Notes: generated from the letters alone by a model not told the origin. Numbered from the stretch's first letter, positions 1 through 5,802 are shown. The stretch: DNA of 7,231 nucleotides from Pseudodesulfovibrio sp. (GCA_022712815.1 JAFLJW010000348.1:1-7231), one strand, 5' to 3'. Program-made: numbers and translations.

Positions 1-189
1 TTCCTTGTCCTCGGCCCTGAATTCAGGCTCCGGAACAACCCCGCCCGCTTCCCGTGGGAAGAACAGACTGTAGGAGGTAAAAGGAAGAAATTCGGCAATG
101 CAATCCTTGATTGTATGCTCGAAATCAATCAACTCCTGGGGAGTGAAAGATATGGTCCCATCCGCAAAAATGTCTTTTTTCGTCCTCAT
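1..189 (-). CDS. N-terminal fragment of an unidentified protein, divergent from panC
   Basis: An open frame of 63 codons begins at an ATG (187-189, reverse strand) and runs off the left edge of the window. The product starts MRTKKDIFADGTISFTPQEL and continues with acidic, aromatic and proline-containing sequence. It has no signal peptide or membrane segment and no motif I can name with certainty. Going upstream from this ATG the frame stays open to a TGA about 50 bases away, with no other ATG, GTG or TTG in frame, so this start is the best available. I see no strong Shine-Dalgarno sequence before it. The opening loosely resembles the lead-in of cytosolic GAF or GGDEF signalling proteins in sulfate reducers, but that is only an impression and I assign no function. 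Codon usage looks coding and similar to its neighbours. Confidence 0.55.
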   Translation of the reverse strand, partial: MRTKKDIFADGTISFTPQELIDFEHTIKDCIAEFLPFTSYSLFFPREAGGVVPEPEFRAEDKE

Positions 190-307
190 AATCCGAGAGG
201 TTACAACGCACCACCATTTTTCTCAAATGAAAATTTAAAAAAGGCAAATAAACAACAGTGAGTCACACGCCGCCATCCACACTTCGAGGCATCGACAAAA
301 CCATCTC

Positions 308-336
308 TTAACACAGGCCAGAGCGACTATATCAAT
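308..336 (+). promoter_or_regulatory. Weak candidate sigma-70 promoter for panC-panD-metK
   Basis: TTAACA (308-313) and TATCAA (330-335) are separated by 16 bases and match the -35 and -10 consensus at 5/6 and 4/6 positions. Transcription would begin near 343 and leave an untranslated leader of about 65 bases before panC. A perfect TTGACA also occurs at 348-353, but nothing resembling TATAAT lies at the right distance after it. The rest of the divergent gap (190-407) is AT-rich near the left gene, with no clear hairpin, operator or repeat. This is consensus matching by eye only. Confidence 0.25.
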
Positions 337-407
337 ACATTTGGATATTGACATTTCCTTTGGATAGTCATAGTCAGACTAACGGTTGCACGCCAGCCGA
401 TAAAACA

Positions 408-1256
408 ATGAATATTATCACAGACCCAAAAGAACTCCAGAAGCAATGCGCAGCTTGGCGGCGCGACGGCCTGACCATCGGCCTGGTGCCGACCATGGGC
501 TATTTTCACGAGGGCCATCTGGCACTCATGGGCCGGGCGCGGCCACTCTGTGACAAGCTCATCGTGACGCTCTTCGTCAACCCGACCCAGTTTGGCGAAA
601 ACGAAGACCTGGACAAGTACCCGCATGATCTGGACGGCGACAGTGCCAAGGCAAAATCTCGCGGGACCGATCTGCTCTTCACGCCAAAAACGACAGATAT
701 GTACGAAGCCGATCACGCCACCTGGGTGGATGTTCCAGAACTCGGCAAACATCTGTGCGGCGCATCGCGTTCCGGCCATTTCAAGGGTGTGTGTACGGTT
801 GTGACCAAGCTGTTCATGCTCGCCCAGCCGAGCGTTGCCGTGTTCGGCCAAAAAGACTGGCAGCAACTCGCCATCATCAAGCGCATGGTCCGCGACCTGA
901 ATATTCCGGTCAATATCATCGGCCATGAGATTATTCGTGAACCTGACGGCCTTGCCATGAGTTCTCGCAATGCCTACCTCACCGAAGAAGAACGCGCCGC
1001 TGCCCCGGCCATCCGTAAAGGTCTTGTCAAAATGGCCGAAATGGTAAAGAACGGCGAGCGAAACACCGAGGTCATCAAGACCTTCTTATATAATGAATAT
1101 GCCTCCGCCCTGCCCATAGGCACGGTGGATTACATAGAGATCGTGGACCCCGATGCCATCGAGCCGATTGAGATAATCACCGGCCCCGTGCTAACAGCAG
1201 TTGCCGTACGCATCGGAAAAGCCCGATTGATAGACAACATTTTGATAGAGGTGTAA
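408..1256 (+). CDS. panC: Pantothenate synthetase (pantoate--beta-alanine ligase)
   Basis: PanC is a cytosolic enzyme that uses ATP to join pantoate to beta-alanine, giving pantothenate, the coenzyme A precursor. The 282-residue product is the usual length (about 283 in E. coli). It is a nucleotidyltransferase of the HxGH type: PTMG at residues 28-31, the H34-E-G-H37 adenylate motif, NPTQF at 58-62, RSGHF at 121-125, FGQKD at 146-150, the KMSKS-equivalent MSSRN at 184-188 and RLIDN at 273-277. The frame is also open from a TTG at 348, but that would add 20 residues with no family counterpart, and alignment to known PanC N-termini supports the ATG at 408. The Shine-Dalgarno sequence before 408 is poor, which is the one weak point of this start. 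The gene heads a likely operon: panD begins 5 bases after its stop and makes one of its two carbon substrates. PanB and PanE functions are not in the window. Confidence 0.96.
   Translation: MNIITDPKELQKQCAAWRRDGLTIGLVPTMGYFHEGHLALMGRARPLCDKLIVTLFVNPTQFGENEDLDKYPHDLDGDSAKAKSRGTDLLFTPKTTDMYEADHATWVDVPELGKHLCGASRSGHFKGVCTVVTKLFMLAQPSVAVFGQKDWQQLAIIKRMVRDLNIPVNIIGHEIIREPDGLAMSSRNAYLTEEERAAAPAIRKGLVKMAEMVKNGERNTEVIKTFLYNEYASALPIGTVDYIEIVDPDAIEPIEIITGPVLTAVAVRIGKARLIDNILIEV
1247..1251 (+). promoter_or_regulatory. Shine-Dalgarno sequence supporting the TTG start of panD
   Basis: AGAGG lies in the last codons of panC, 10 bases before the TTG at 1262. No in-frame ATG or GTG exists near the expected PanD N-terminus. 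The only ATG nearby, at 1273, is in another frame. The site therefore decides in favour of the TTG. Confidence 0.5.
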
Positions 1257-1261
1257 CTCCA

Positions 1262-1639
1262 TTGGCCCAGAGATGTTTTTTGAGTGCCAAAATTCATGGC
1301 GCGACAATAACCTGCGCAAACCTGGAATACCGGGGGAGCCTGTCCATAGACACCAAGCTGATGAAGACGGTGGGTATCCTGCCGTACGAACAGATCGACG
1401 TCTATAATCTGGACAATGGAGAGCGACTGACCACCTATGCCATTCCCGGCGCAACCGGTGAGATATGTCTCAACGGTGCCGCCGCGCACAAGGGCGAGAT
1501 TGGCCAGCGCATTATTATTGCCACGTACACGTGGCTGGACGAAAACGAAGCCCTGACGCGCAAGCCACAGGTCGTTATCGTTGACAAGAACAACGGCGTC
1601 GATGAAATCGTTGAATGTGAATTCAACTCTGATTTCTAG
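1262..1639 (+). CDS. panD: Aspartate 1-decarboxylase proenzyme, TTG start
   Basis: PanD decarboxylates L-aspartate to beta-alanine, the amine substrate of PanC. The 125-residue product matches the E. coli enzyme (126) in length and layout. It is a pyruvoyl enzyme made as an inactive chain that cuts itself at a Gly-Ser bond. Here that bond is G25-S26, within YRGS (23-26), and S26 would become the pyruvoyl group. Other family residues are present: K10 and H12 near the N-terminus, R55 and Y59 in ERLTTYA, and NGAAA at 71-75. The start is TTG, which yields an N-terminus of the right length. The residue at position 20 is Asn where many PanD proteins have Asp (AxL before YxGS). The gene follows panC by 5 bases and is almost certainly co-translated with it, so both halves of the beta-alanine branch are made together. 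A 7-bp inverted repeat (1610-1627) sits at its 3' end and has no U-tract. Confidence 0.95.
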   Translation: MAQRCFLSAKIHGATITCANLEYRGSLSIDTKLMKTVGILPYEQIDVYNLDNGERLTTYAIPGATGEICLNGAAAHKGEIGQRIIIATYTWLDENEALTRKPQVVIVDKNNGVDEIVECEFNSDF

Positions 1640-1677
1640 ACCTATCATACCTATTAGTAGAATATTGGGAGGATTTA

Positions 1678-2847
1678 ATGCAGATCAACGGTAAGTATCT
1701 TTTTACGTCCGAATCAGTAACCGAAGGGCATCCCGACAAGGTTGCCGACCAGATTTCCGATGCCATCCTTGATGCCATCATCGGGCAGGACCCCATGGCC
1801 CGAGTAGCTTGCGAGACACTCGTGACCACAGGAATGGCTTTCATTGCCGGTGAAATTTCCACCACGGCCTACGCCGACTTTGCGGATATCGTCCGTAACA
1901 CCATCAAGGGTATCGGCTATAATAGTGCCGACAACATGGGCTTTGACTGGCAGACCTGCGCAGTCATCTCCTCCATCGACAAGCAGTCCCCGGATATCGC
2001 TCAGGGTGTTGACCGCCAGAAACCCGAAGAACAGGGTGCCGGAGATCAGGGCATGATGTTCGGTTACGCAACCGACGAGACCCCTACCCTGATGCCCACC
2101 CCCATCTACTACGCGCATCAGCTTTCCAAACGCCTGACCGATGTTCGCAAGGAAAACGTTCTCGATTTCCTGCGCCCTGACGGCAAGACCCAGGTCTGCG
2201 TCGAGTTCGACAACGGCAAGCCCATCCGCATCGACAATGTGGTCGTCTCCACCCAGCACGCCGAGGGTGTCGAGCTAGGCGATCTTCAGGAAGCCATCCT
2301 GAAAGAAGTGGTCATGAAGACCCTGCCCGAAGATCTCATCGACGAAAAGCTCAAATCCTACATCAATCCCACCGGTCGTTTCGTCATCGGTGGCCCGGTC
2401 GGCGATTGCGGCCTGACCGGTCGCAAGATCATCAACGACACTTACGGTGGAGCTGGCGGTCACGGCGGTGGCGCATTTTCCGGCAAGGACCCGTCCAAGG
2501 TTGACCGTTCCGGCGCATACATGGCCCGATACGTTGCCAAAAACGTTGTCGCAGCAGGTCTCGCCAATCAGTGCGAAGTTCAGATCGCCTACGCCATCGG
2601 CGTTGCCGAACCAGTCTCCGTGGTCGTCTGCTCTCGCGGAACAGGCCAGGTCTCTGACGAGCAACTGACCAAGGCCGTTACCGATGTTTTTGACATGCGC
2701 CCCTACTACATTCTGGAGCGATTGAACCTTCGTCGGCCCATCTTCCAGGCAGCCACCAACTACGGTCACTTTGGCCGGGAGCTGCCGGAATTCACTTGGG
2801 AACAGACCGACGCAGTAGACGACCTCCGCACCGCCTGCAAAATCTAG
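1678..2847 (+). CDS. metK: S-adenosylmethionine synthetase (methionine adenosyltransferase)
   Basis: MetK makes S-adenosylmethionine from methionine and ATP, releasing phosphate and pyrophosphate. It is a cytosolic, usually tetrameric enzyme that needs Mg and K ions. The 389-residue product is full length for the bacterial family. Signature elements are seen: SVTEGHPDK at 13-21 with H18 and D20, the GAGDQG hexapeptide at 120-125, and the phosphate-loop signature GGGAFSGKD at 263-271 followed by PSKVDRSGAY. The stretch before the second signature reads YGGAGGHGGG where many enzymes have YGGxARHGGG. This is a modest lineage variant and not a loss of a catalytic residue. A strong Shine-Dalgarno, GGGAGGA at 1667-1673, lies 4 bases before the ATG. 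The 38-base gap after panD leaves no room for a SAM riboswitch. TATCAT at 1643-1648 could be a -10 element for a private promoter, but it has no good -35. A terminator follows directly. Confidence 0.98.
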   Translation: MQINGKYLFTSESVTEGHPDKVADQISDAILDAIIGQDPMARVACETLVTTGMAFIAGEISTTAYADFADIVRNTIKGIGYNSADNMGFDWQTCAVISSIDKQSPDIAQGVDRQKPEEQGAGDQGMMFGYATDETPTLMPTPIYYAHQLSKRLTDVRKENVLDFLRPDGKTQVCVEFDNGKPIRIDNVVVSTQHAEGVELGDLQEAILKEVVMKTLPEDLIDEKLKSYINPTGRFVIGGPVGDCGLTGRKIINDTYGGAGGHGGGAFSGKDPSKVDRSGAYMARYVAKNVVAAGLANQCEVQIAYAIGVAEPVSVVVCSRGTGQVSDEQLTKAVTDVFDMRPYYILERLNLRRPIFQAATNYGHFGRELPEFTWEQTDAVDDLRTACKI

Positions 2848-2869
2848 CGCGGTCCGCAGATAAATAATT

Positions 2870-2904
2870 AACCCCGGCTCAGTCTGTAAGACCGAGCCGG
2901 GGTT
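2870..2904. terminator. Strong stem-loop after metK, likely bidirectional terminator
   Basis: AACCCCGGCTC (2870-2880) pairs perfectly with GAGCCGGGGTT (2894-2904). Inside, GTCT (2882-2885) pairs with AGAC (2889-2892) after a single A/C mismatch, leaving a 3-base loop. It begins 22 bases after the metK stop. The U-tract is short on the metK side (TTT then C) and is TTAATTATTTA on the trp side, so it may stop transcription from both directions with moderate strength. It lies about 200 bases past the trpA stop, with a large palindrome in between. Confidence 0.8.
2880..2899 (+). repeat. Direct repeat copy 1 (loop and right arm of the metK terminator)
   Basis: CAGTCTGTAAGACCGAGCCG recurs at 3049-3068 with one difference (T2887 versus C3056). 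This copy forms the loop and right arm of the terminator hairpin and is followed by GGGTTT. Confidence 0.9.
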
Positions 2905-2905
2905 T

Positions 2906-3029
2906 CAGGTTGCAGACAAAGGCCCGATTGCGTCGTTGCTGCAAAAAATTCAAATCCTAACGTACAGGAAGTACGCGTCGGCCTTGAACTTTTTTTGCGC
3001 CTAGCACTCGAACCATTGTCAGCAACCTG
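2906..3029. repeat. Long imperfect palindrome, candidate dispersed repeat element
   Basis: The ends CAGGTTGCAGACAA (2906-2919) and TTGTCAGCAACCTG (3016-3029) are inverted repeats matching at 13 of 14 positions. Moving inward, 2921-2931 pairs with 3004-3014 at 8 of 11 positions. GCAAAAAATTCAA (2941-2953) pairs with 2984-2998 except for two extra bases, and CGTAC (2961-2965) pairs with GTACG (2971-2975) around the loop AGGAA. The whole could fold into one long interrupted hairpin. It has no open frame of note and no transposase. I recall similar sequences, with poly-A/poly-T arms around a GTAC core, scattered in intergenic regions of other proteobacteria, but I cannot name a family. It may be a non-autonomous (MITE- or REP-like) element, or a stem-loop at the convergent 3' ends of metK and trpA. 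The pairing is seen directly; the nature of the element is inferred. Confidence 0.7.
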
Positions 3030-3048
3030 CCAGAATTGACTGTGTCAA

Positions 3049-3068
3049 CAGTCTGCAAGACCGAGCCG
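3049..3068 (+). repeat. Direct repeat copy 2 (orphan terminator arm followed by T8)
   Basis: CAGTCTGCAAGACCGAGCCG matches 2880-2899 at 19 of 20 positions. Here the matching left arm (CGGCTC) is missing just upstream, yet a run of eight T follows at 3069-3076, as expected after a terminator stem. The only local pairing is GTCT with AGAC, plus GACTGT (3038-3043) with ACAGTC (3048-3053) just before. CGGCTC at 2875-2880 could in principle pair with GAGCCG at 3063-3068 across the palindrome. Confidence 0.85.
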
Positions 3069-3101
3069 TTTTTTTTAATATTATAGTAATGTAATCCGAC
3101 T

Positions 3102-3866
3102 CTACTTCCAAGGCTCCATGAACTCCGCGCTACTCTTTCCGCTTTGAATATGAAGAATCAGCGCAGACCCGAAGACTGCAGCATCCATCAACCCGGCAAA
3201 CTGCGTAAGCTGGTCAGGGTGTTTGATTCCGAAACCGAGCGCGATGGGGATATCAAAGACTTCCCCGGCCTCGACCAGCTTCTCCTTGATACGGGCAGGC
3301 AATGACTCGCGCTGGCCGGTGGTGCCAAGCACCGAGACGAAATAACAGAAACCGCTTGCACCATCTGCGTACATTTTCATGCGCTCCTTGCTGGTATTCA
3401 GGCCAACCAGCGGCACCAGAGAAACACCGTGAGGAGCGAGGGCGTCCTTGACGAAACCGGATTCCTCATACGGCAAATCCGCGACGATCAGGCCGGAAAC
3501 TCCAGCTTCTTCACAATCTGCGGCAAATGTGTCCAAGCCATACTGGTAGACCGGGTTCAGGTAGCCCATGAGCAGCAGTGCGGCCTTGAACTGCCCTTTG
3601 CGCTTCCTGAGGCCATCAAAAATCCAGGCCAGATCAATGCCGTCATCCAGACATTTGAGGGATGCTTTCTCGACTACCGGTCCATCGGCCACGGGATCGG
3701 AAAAGGGCATACCAATCTCAATGACGGCTGCACCGGCATTGTCCAGCTCCTCAAGCTCCTTCCAAAACTGCTCCCGATTGGGAAATCCGGCAGGGAGGAA
3801 CGGAATCAGACCTACTTTGCCCTGCTTCGTAGCCTCTTCAATTTTTATTTGCATTGAATTCATCAT
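3102..3866 (-). CDS. trpA: Tryptophan synthase alpha subunit
   Basis: TrpA cleaves indole-3-glycerol phosphate to indole and glyceraldehyde 3-phosphate, and indole passes through a tunnel to TrpB in the alpha2-beta2 complex. The 254-residue product is a TIM barrel, slightly shorter than the E. coli protein (268). The two catalytic acids are present: E50 in IEIGMPFSDP and D61 in VADGP. The phosphate-site and loop-6 elements GFCYFVSVLGTTG (172-184, with the conserved T183) and GFGI (211-214) follow. Two stretches are divergent: FLPAGFPN near the N-terminus where FVTAGDP-like sequence is usual, and PLVGLNTSKER where most members have a PTTPxER-like motif. The frame is open from a TTG at 3920, but ATG codons at 3866, 3863 and 3854 fit the family better. 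GGAG at 3872-3875 favours 3866 or 3863. It is the last visible gene of the trp operon and is separated from trpB by 143 bases. Confidence 0.96.
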   Translation of the reverse strand: MMNSMQIKIEEATKQGKVGLIPFLPAGFPNREQFWKELEELDNAGAAVIEIGMPFSDPVADGPVVEKASLKCLDDGIDLAWIFDGLRKRKGQFKAALLLMGYLNPVYQYGLDTFAADCEEAGVSGLIVADLPYEESGFVKDALAPHGVSLVPLVGLNTSKERMKMYADGASGFCYFVSVLGTTGQRESLPARIKEKLVEAGEVFDIPIALGFGIKHPDQLTQFAGLMDAAVFGSALILHIQSGKSSAEFMEPWK

Positions 3867-3871
3867 CTTTT

Positions 3872-3875
3872 CTCC
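3872..3875 (-). promoter_or_regulatory. Shine-Dalgarno sequence deciding the trpA start
   Basis: GGAG on the reverse strand lies 5 bases before the ATG at 3866 and 8 before the ATG at 3863. Either fits. It rules against the TTG at 3920, which has no comparable site. A short inverted repeat, GGTCA/TGACC (3903-3907 with 3914-3918), lies just upstream and has no clear role. Confidence 0.55.
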
Positions 3876-3946
3876 ACTAAGGCTGTTTGCGCTTATCAAT
3901 CCGGTCAAACCCGTGACCAATTTCTGTTAACGATGCGACAGCTACC

Positions 3947-4005
3947 AAAAAAATTTAGGAGATTCTTAAGAACCCTTTACAAAGGGTTCTTAAGCCGCCG
4001 GAGGC
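3947..4005 (-). terminator. Intercistronic stem-loop between trpB and trpA, possible partial terminator or dispersed element
   Basis: A perfect 13-bp stem, CTTAAGAACCCTT (3965-3977) with AAGGGTTCTTAAG (3982-3994), closes a 4-base loop. Read in the trp direction it is preceded by GCCTCCGGCGGC (3994-4005) and followed, after 11 bases, by T7 (3947-3953). The gap between stem and T-run is longer than in a classical intrinsic terminator, so partial termination, mRNA 3'-end protection or RNA processing are all possible. It starts only 5 bases after the trpB stop codon. No leader peptide or Trp codons are seen here, so it is not an attenuator of the classical kind. I recall similar CCTCCGGCGGC-plus-hairpin units after genes in Desulfovibrio, which would make it a lineage-specific dispersed element, but this is from memory. 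Confidence 0.65.
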
Positions 4006-4009
4006 ATCT

Positions 4010-5179
4010 TCATAATATCTGGTCCAGAATACCAAGGTCTTTGTCGCCTCGCCCGGACAGGCAAATAAATACGGATTTACCTTGCAATTTATCCTTGTTC
4101 TCAATGGCGTAGGCCACGGCGTGAGAGGATTCCAGTGCCGGAATGATGCCCTCGCGCCGGGACAGGACCTTGAAGGCATTGATGGCCTGAGAATCATTGA
4201 TGGTCACGTAGTCAGCACGGCCTGTGGCGTGCAGATGCGCGTGTTCCGGGCCGACACCGGGATAATCAAGGCCGGGGGCCACGGAATGTGACGGCAAAAT
4301 CTGGCCTTCATCGGTTTGCAGCAGCTTGGTTTTCATGCCGTGCAGGATACCATCAGAGCCGATGTTGAGCGGGGCTGAATTGTCGCAGCCCGGCTCGCCG
4401 GTTCCTGCGGCCTCGACACCCACCAGCCTGACGGACGCATCGGGAATGAAGTGGTGGAACATCCCTATTGCATTGGACCCACCACCCACACAGGCCACGA
4501 CCATATCTGGCAAATTTCCGTCATTGCGGTCCATGAATTGCTGACGCGCTTCCCTGCTGATGATCTGCTGGAACTCACGAACCAGTGTCGGGAAGGGATG
4601 CGGTCCGGCTGCCGTGCCAAAACAATAATGGGTCGTTTCCTGATCAGACAACCAGCGACGCAAGGCCCCGTTGATGGCGTCTTTCAAGGTCTTAGTACCG
4701 GACTCGACTGACACGATTTCAGCCCCCATCAATTTCATGCGGCCAACGTTCGGGGCCTGGCGCACAATATCAGTCGCGCCCATGTAGATGAGGGCCTTCA
4801 TGTCGAGCATGGCAGCGGCTACAGTGGTGGCGACACCGTGCATACCCGCGCCTGTCTCGGCAAGAAGCACGTCCTTGCCCATCATCTTGGCGAGCAGTCC
4901 CTGGCCCAAAGTATTGTTGATCTTGTGTGCGCCCGAATGGTTCAGGTCCTCGCGCTTGAGCCAGAGGTCCAGACCGAGGTCTTTGGACAAGTTCGGACAA
5001 TAGGTGATGGCCGAAGGTCGCCCCACGTTTTCCTTGAGCATATTGATGAAGCGTGTCTGGAATTCCTCTGACGGGAGGATGGTTTCCATGGCCTCCTCAA
5101 GCTCCAGAAGCGGCGGCATGAGCAGTTCGGGAATGAACTGACCGCCAAAATCACCGAAATAACCTTTCTTCATAATCAT
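4010..5179 (-). CDS. trpB: Tryptophan synthase beta subunit (TrpB1 type)
   Basis: TrpB is the PLP enzyme that condenses indole, delivered from TrpA, with L-serine to form tryptophan. The 389-residue product is full length and of the TrpB1 class that partners TrpA. The N-terminal GYFGDFGGQFIPE is typical. K86 in HKINN carries PLP, E108 in LLAETGAG is the catalytic acid-base, GGGSN (232-236) binds the PLP phosphate, GLDYPGVGP (303-311) is the mobile region with the conserved Asp, E350 lies in IIPALESSHA, and S375 in LSGRGDKD contacts the PLP ring nitrogen. The substrate-carboxylate loop reads ETGAGMHG (108-115), with M113 where nearly all TrpB1 proteins have Gln (Q114 in Salmonella). The ATG overlaps the trpF stop as ATGA, which predicts translational coupling. 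A second in-frame ATG at 5173 is an alternative start only two codons later. GGTG upstream can serve either. Confidence 0.97.
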   Translation of the reverse strand: MIMKKGYFGDFGGQFIPELLMPPLLELEEAMETILPSEEFQTRFINMLKENVGRPSAITYCPNLSKDLGLDLWLKREDLNHSGAHKINNTLGQGLLAKMMGKDVLLAETGAGMHGVATTVAAAMLDMKALIYMGATDIVRQAPNVGRMKLMGAEIVSVESGTKTLKDAINGALRRWLSDQETTHYCFGTAAGPHPFPTLVREFQQIISREARQQFMDRNDGNLPDMVVACVGGGSNAIGMFHHFIPDASVRLVGVEAAGTGEPGCDNSAPLNIGSDGILHGMKTKLLQTDEGQILPSHSVAPGLDYPGVGPEHAHLHATGRADYVTINDSQAINAFKVLSRREGIIPALESSHAVAYAIENKDKLQGKSVFICLSGRGDKDLGILDQIL

Positions 5180-5802
5180 TTCACCTTTGCAAGACGGTCA
5201 AAGACCATCCGCAGCTTTATTTCATCTTTCATGCCCGCCTCGCCCTCCACGCCGGAATTGATATCCAGTCCGGGGGGATTTACGGCCAAAGCAGCGTTTA
5301 TATTATGAGGTCCGATGCCACCGGCAAGGAACCAAGGTGTTTGTATTTCAAGATGTTGCAGCATATCAAAATCAATGGACTGCCCTGTTCCGCCTTGGCC
5401 TTTCTCTCCTGCATCGAGCAGGAAGTGACCACAGACTTCAGAATAATTATCAAGGTCACGGGCCAGTGCTTCGACGGACGAGTAAGTGTCCGGCCAGAAA
5501 GTCCTGATCACTCGGTCCGGTCCGACTTCTTCGCAAAAAGCCATGTCCTGACCACCGTGCAACTGGGCCGCGTGCAGTCCGCAATAATCCATGATTTCAC
5601 GCACTTCCTCGGCAGTTTGTTTAACGAACACACCGACTTTGACTATCTTGCCGGTCTTGACCGAGGCTGCGAAAGCAGGGTCCACATTTCGTGGACTTGA
5701 TGGATGGAAGATGAATCCGAGCAGGTCCACGCCAAGCTCCATGCAGAGATTAACGTCCTCCATGCGGGTCATGCCGCAGACCTTGACCAACGGGCGCGAC
5801 AT
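5176..5802 (-). CDS. trpF: Phosphoribosylanthranilate isomerase
   Basis: TrpF isomerises N-(5'-phosphoribosyl)anthranilate to CdRP by an Amadori rearrangement, the third step from chorismate. The 208-residue single-domain TIM barrel matches the usual length. The motif KVCGMT (7-12) holds C9, the general base. LLDAGEKGQGGTG (128-140) holds D130, the general acid, and the phosphate-binding GGTG. LAGGI (159-163) and LDINSGVE (179-186) form the remaining phosphate site. The ATG directly abuts the trpC stop codon (TAGATG), and a GGGAG sequence 8 bases upstream lies inside the end of trpC. Its own stop overlaps the trpB start by 4 bases. TrpC and TrpF are separate proteins here, unlike the fused TrpC-TrpF of E. 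coli. Confidence 0.97.
   Translation of the reverse strand: MSRPLVKVCGMTRMEDVNLCMELGVDLLGFIFHPSSPRNVDPAFAASVKTGKIVKVGVFVKQTAEEVREIMDYCGLHAAQLHGGQDMAFCEEVGPDRVIRTFWPDTYSSVEALARDLDNYSEVCGHFLLDAGEKGQGGTGQSIDFDMLQHLEIQTPWFLAGGIGPHNINAALAVNPPGLDINSGVEGEAGMKDEIKLRMVFDRLAKVK

Noticed and set aside
348..407. An upstream TTG start for panC adding 20 residues
   Set aside because: The added residues have no counterpart in PanC, the family N-terminus aligns with the ATG at 408, and this TTG falls in a promoter-like TTGACA.
327..926. A 199-codon open frame on the reverse strand opposite panC
   Set aside because: It is antisense to a full-length panC with all its motifs. Its product has no recognisable domain and it has no ribosome binding site.
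1610..1627. A terminator at the end of panD (GTTGAAT/ATTCAAC)
   Set aside because: The stem is only 7 AT-rich pairs with no U-tract, and it overlaps the panD coding end.
1640..1677. A SAM riboswitch ahead of metK
   Set aside because: The gap is 38 bases, too short for any known SAM riboswitch class, and no such fold is visible in the end of panD.
2906..3029. An insertion sequence or CRISPR unit
   Set aside because: There is no transposase frame and no repeated spacer pattern, and the flanking direct repeats are not flush with the element ends. Only a palindromic repeat is supported.
3867..3920. An extended TrpA start at the TTG at 3920
   Set aside because: The added 18 residues are not TrpA-like, and the GGAG site sits directly before the ATG at 3866.
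3947..4005. A tryptophan attenuator between trpB and trpA
   Set aside because: There is no short leader peptide with Trp codons and no competing set of hairpins, and an attenuator would be expected before the first gene of the operon.
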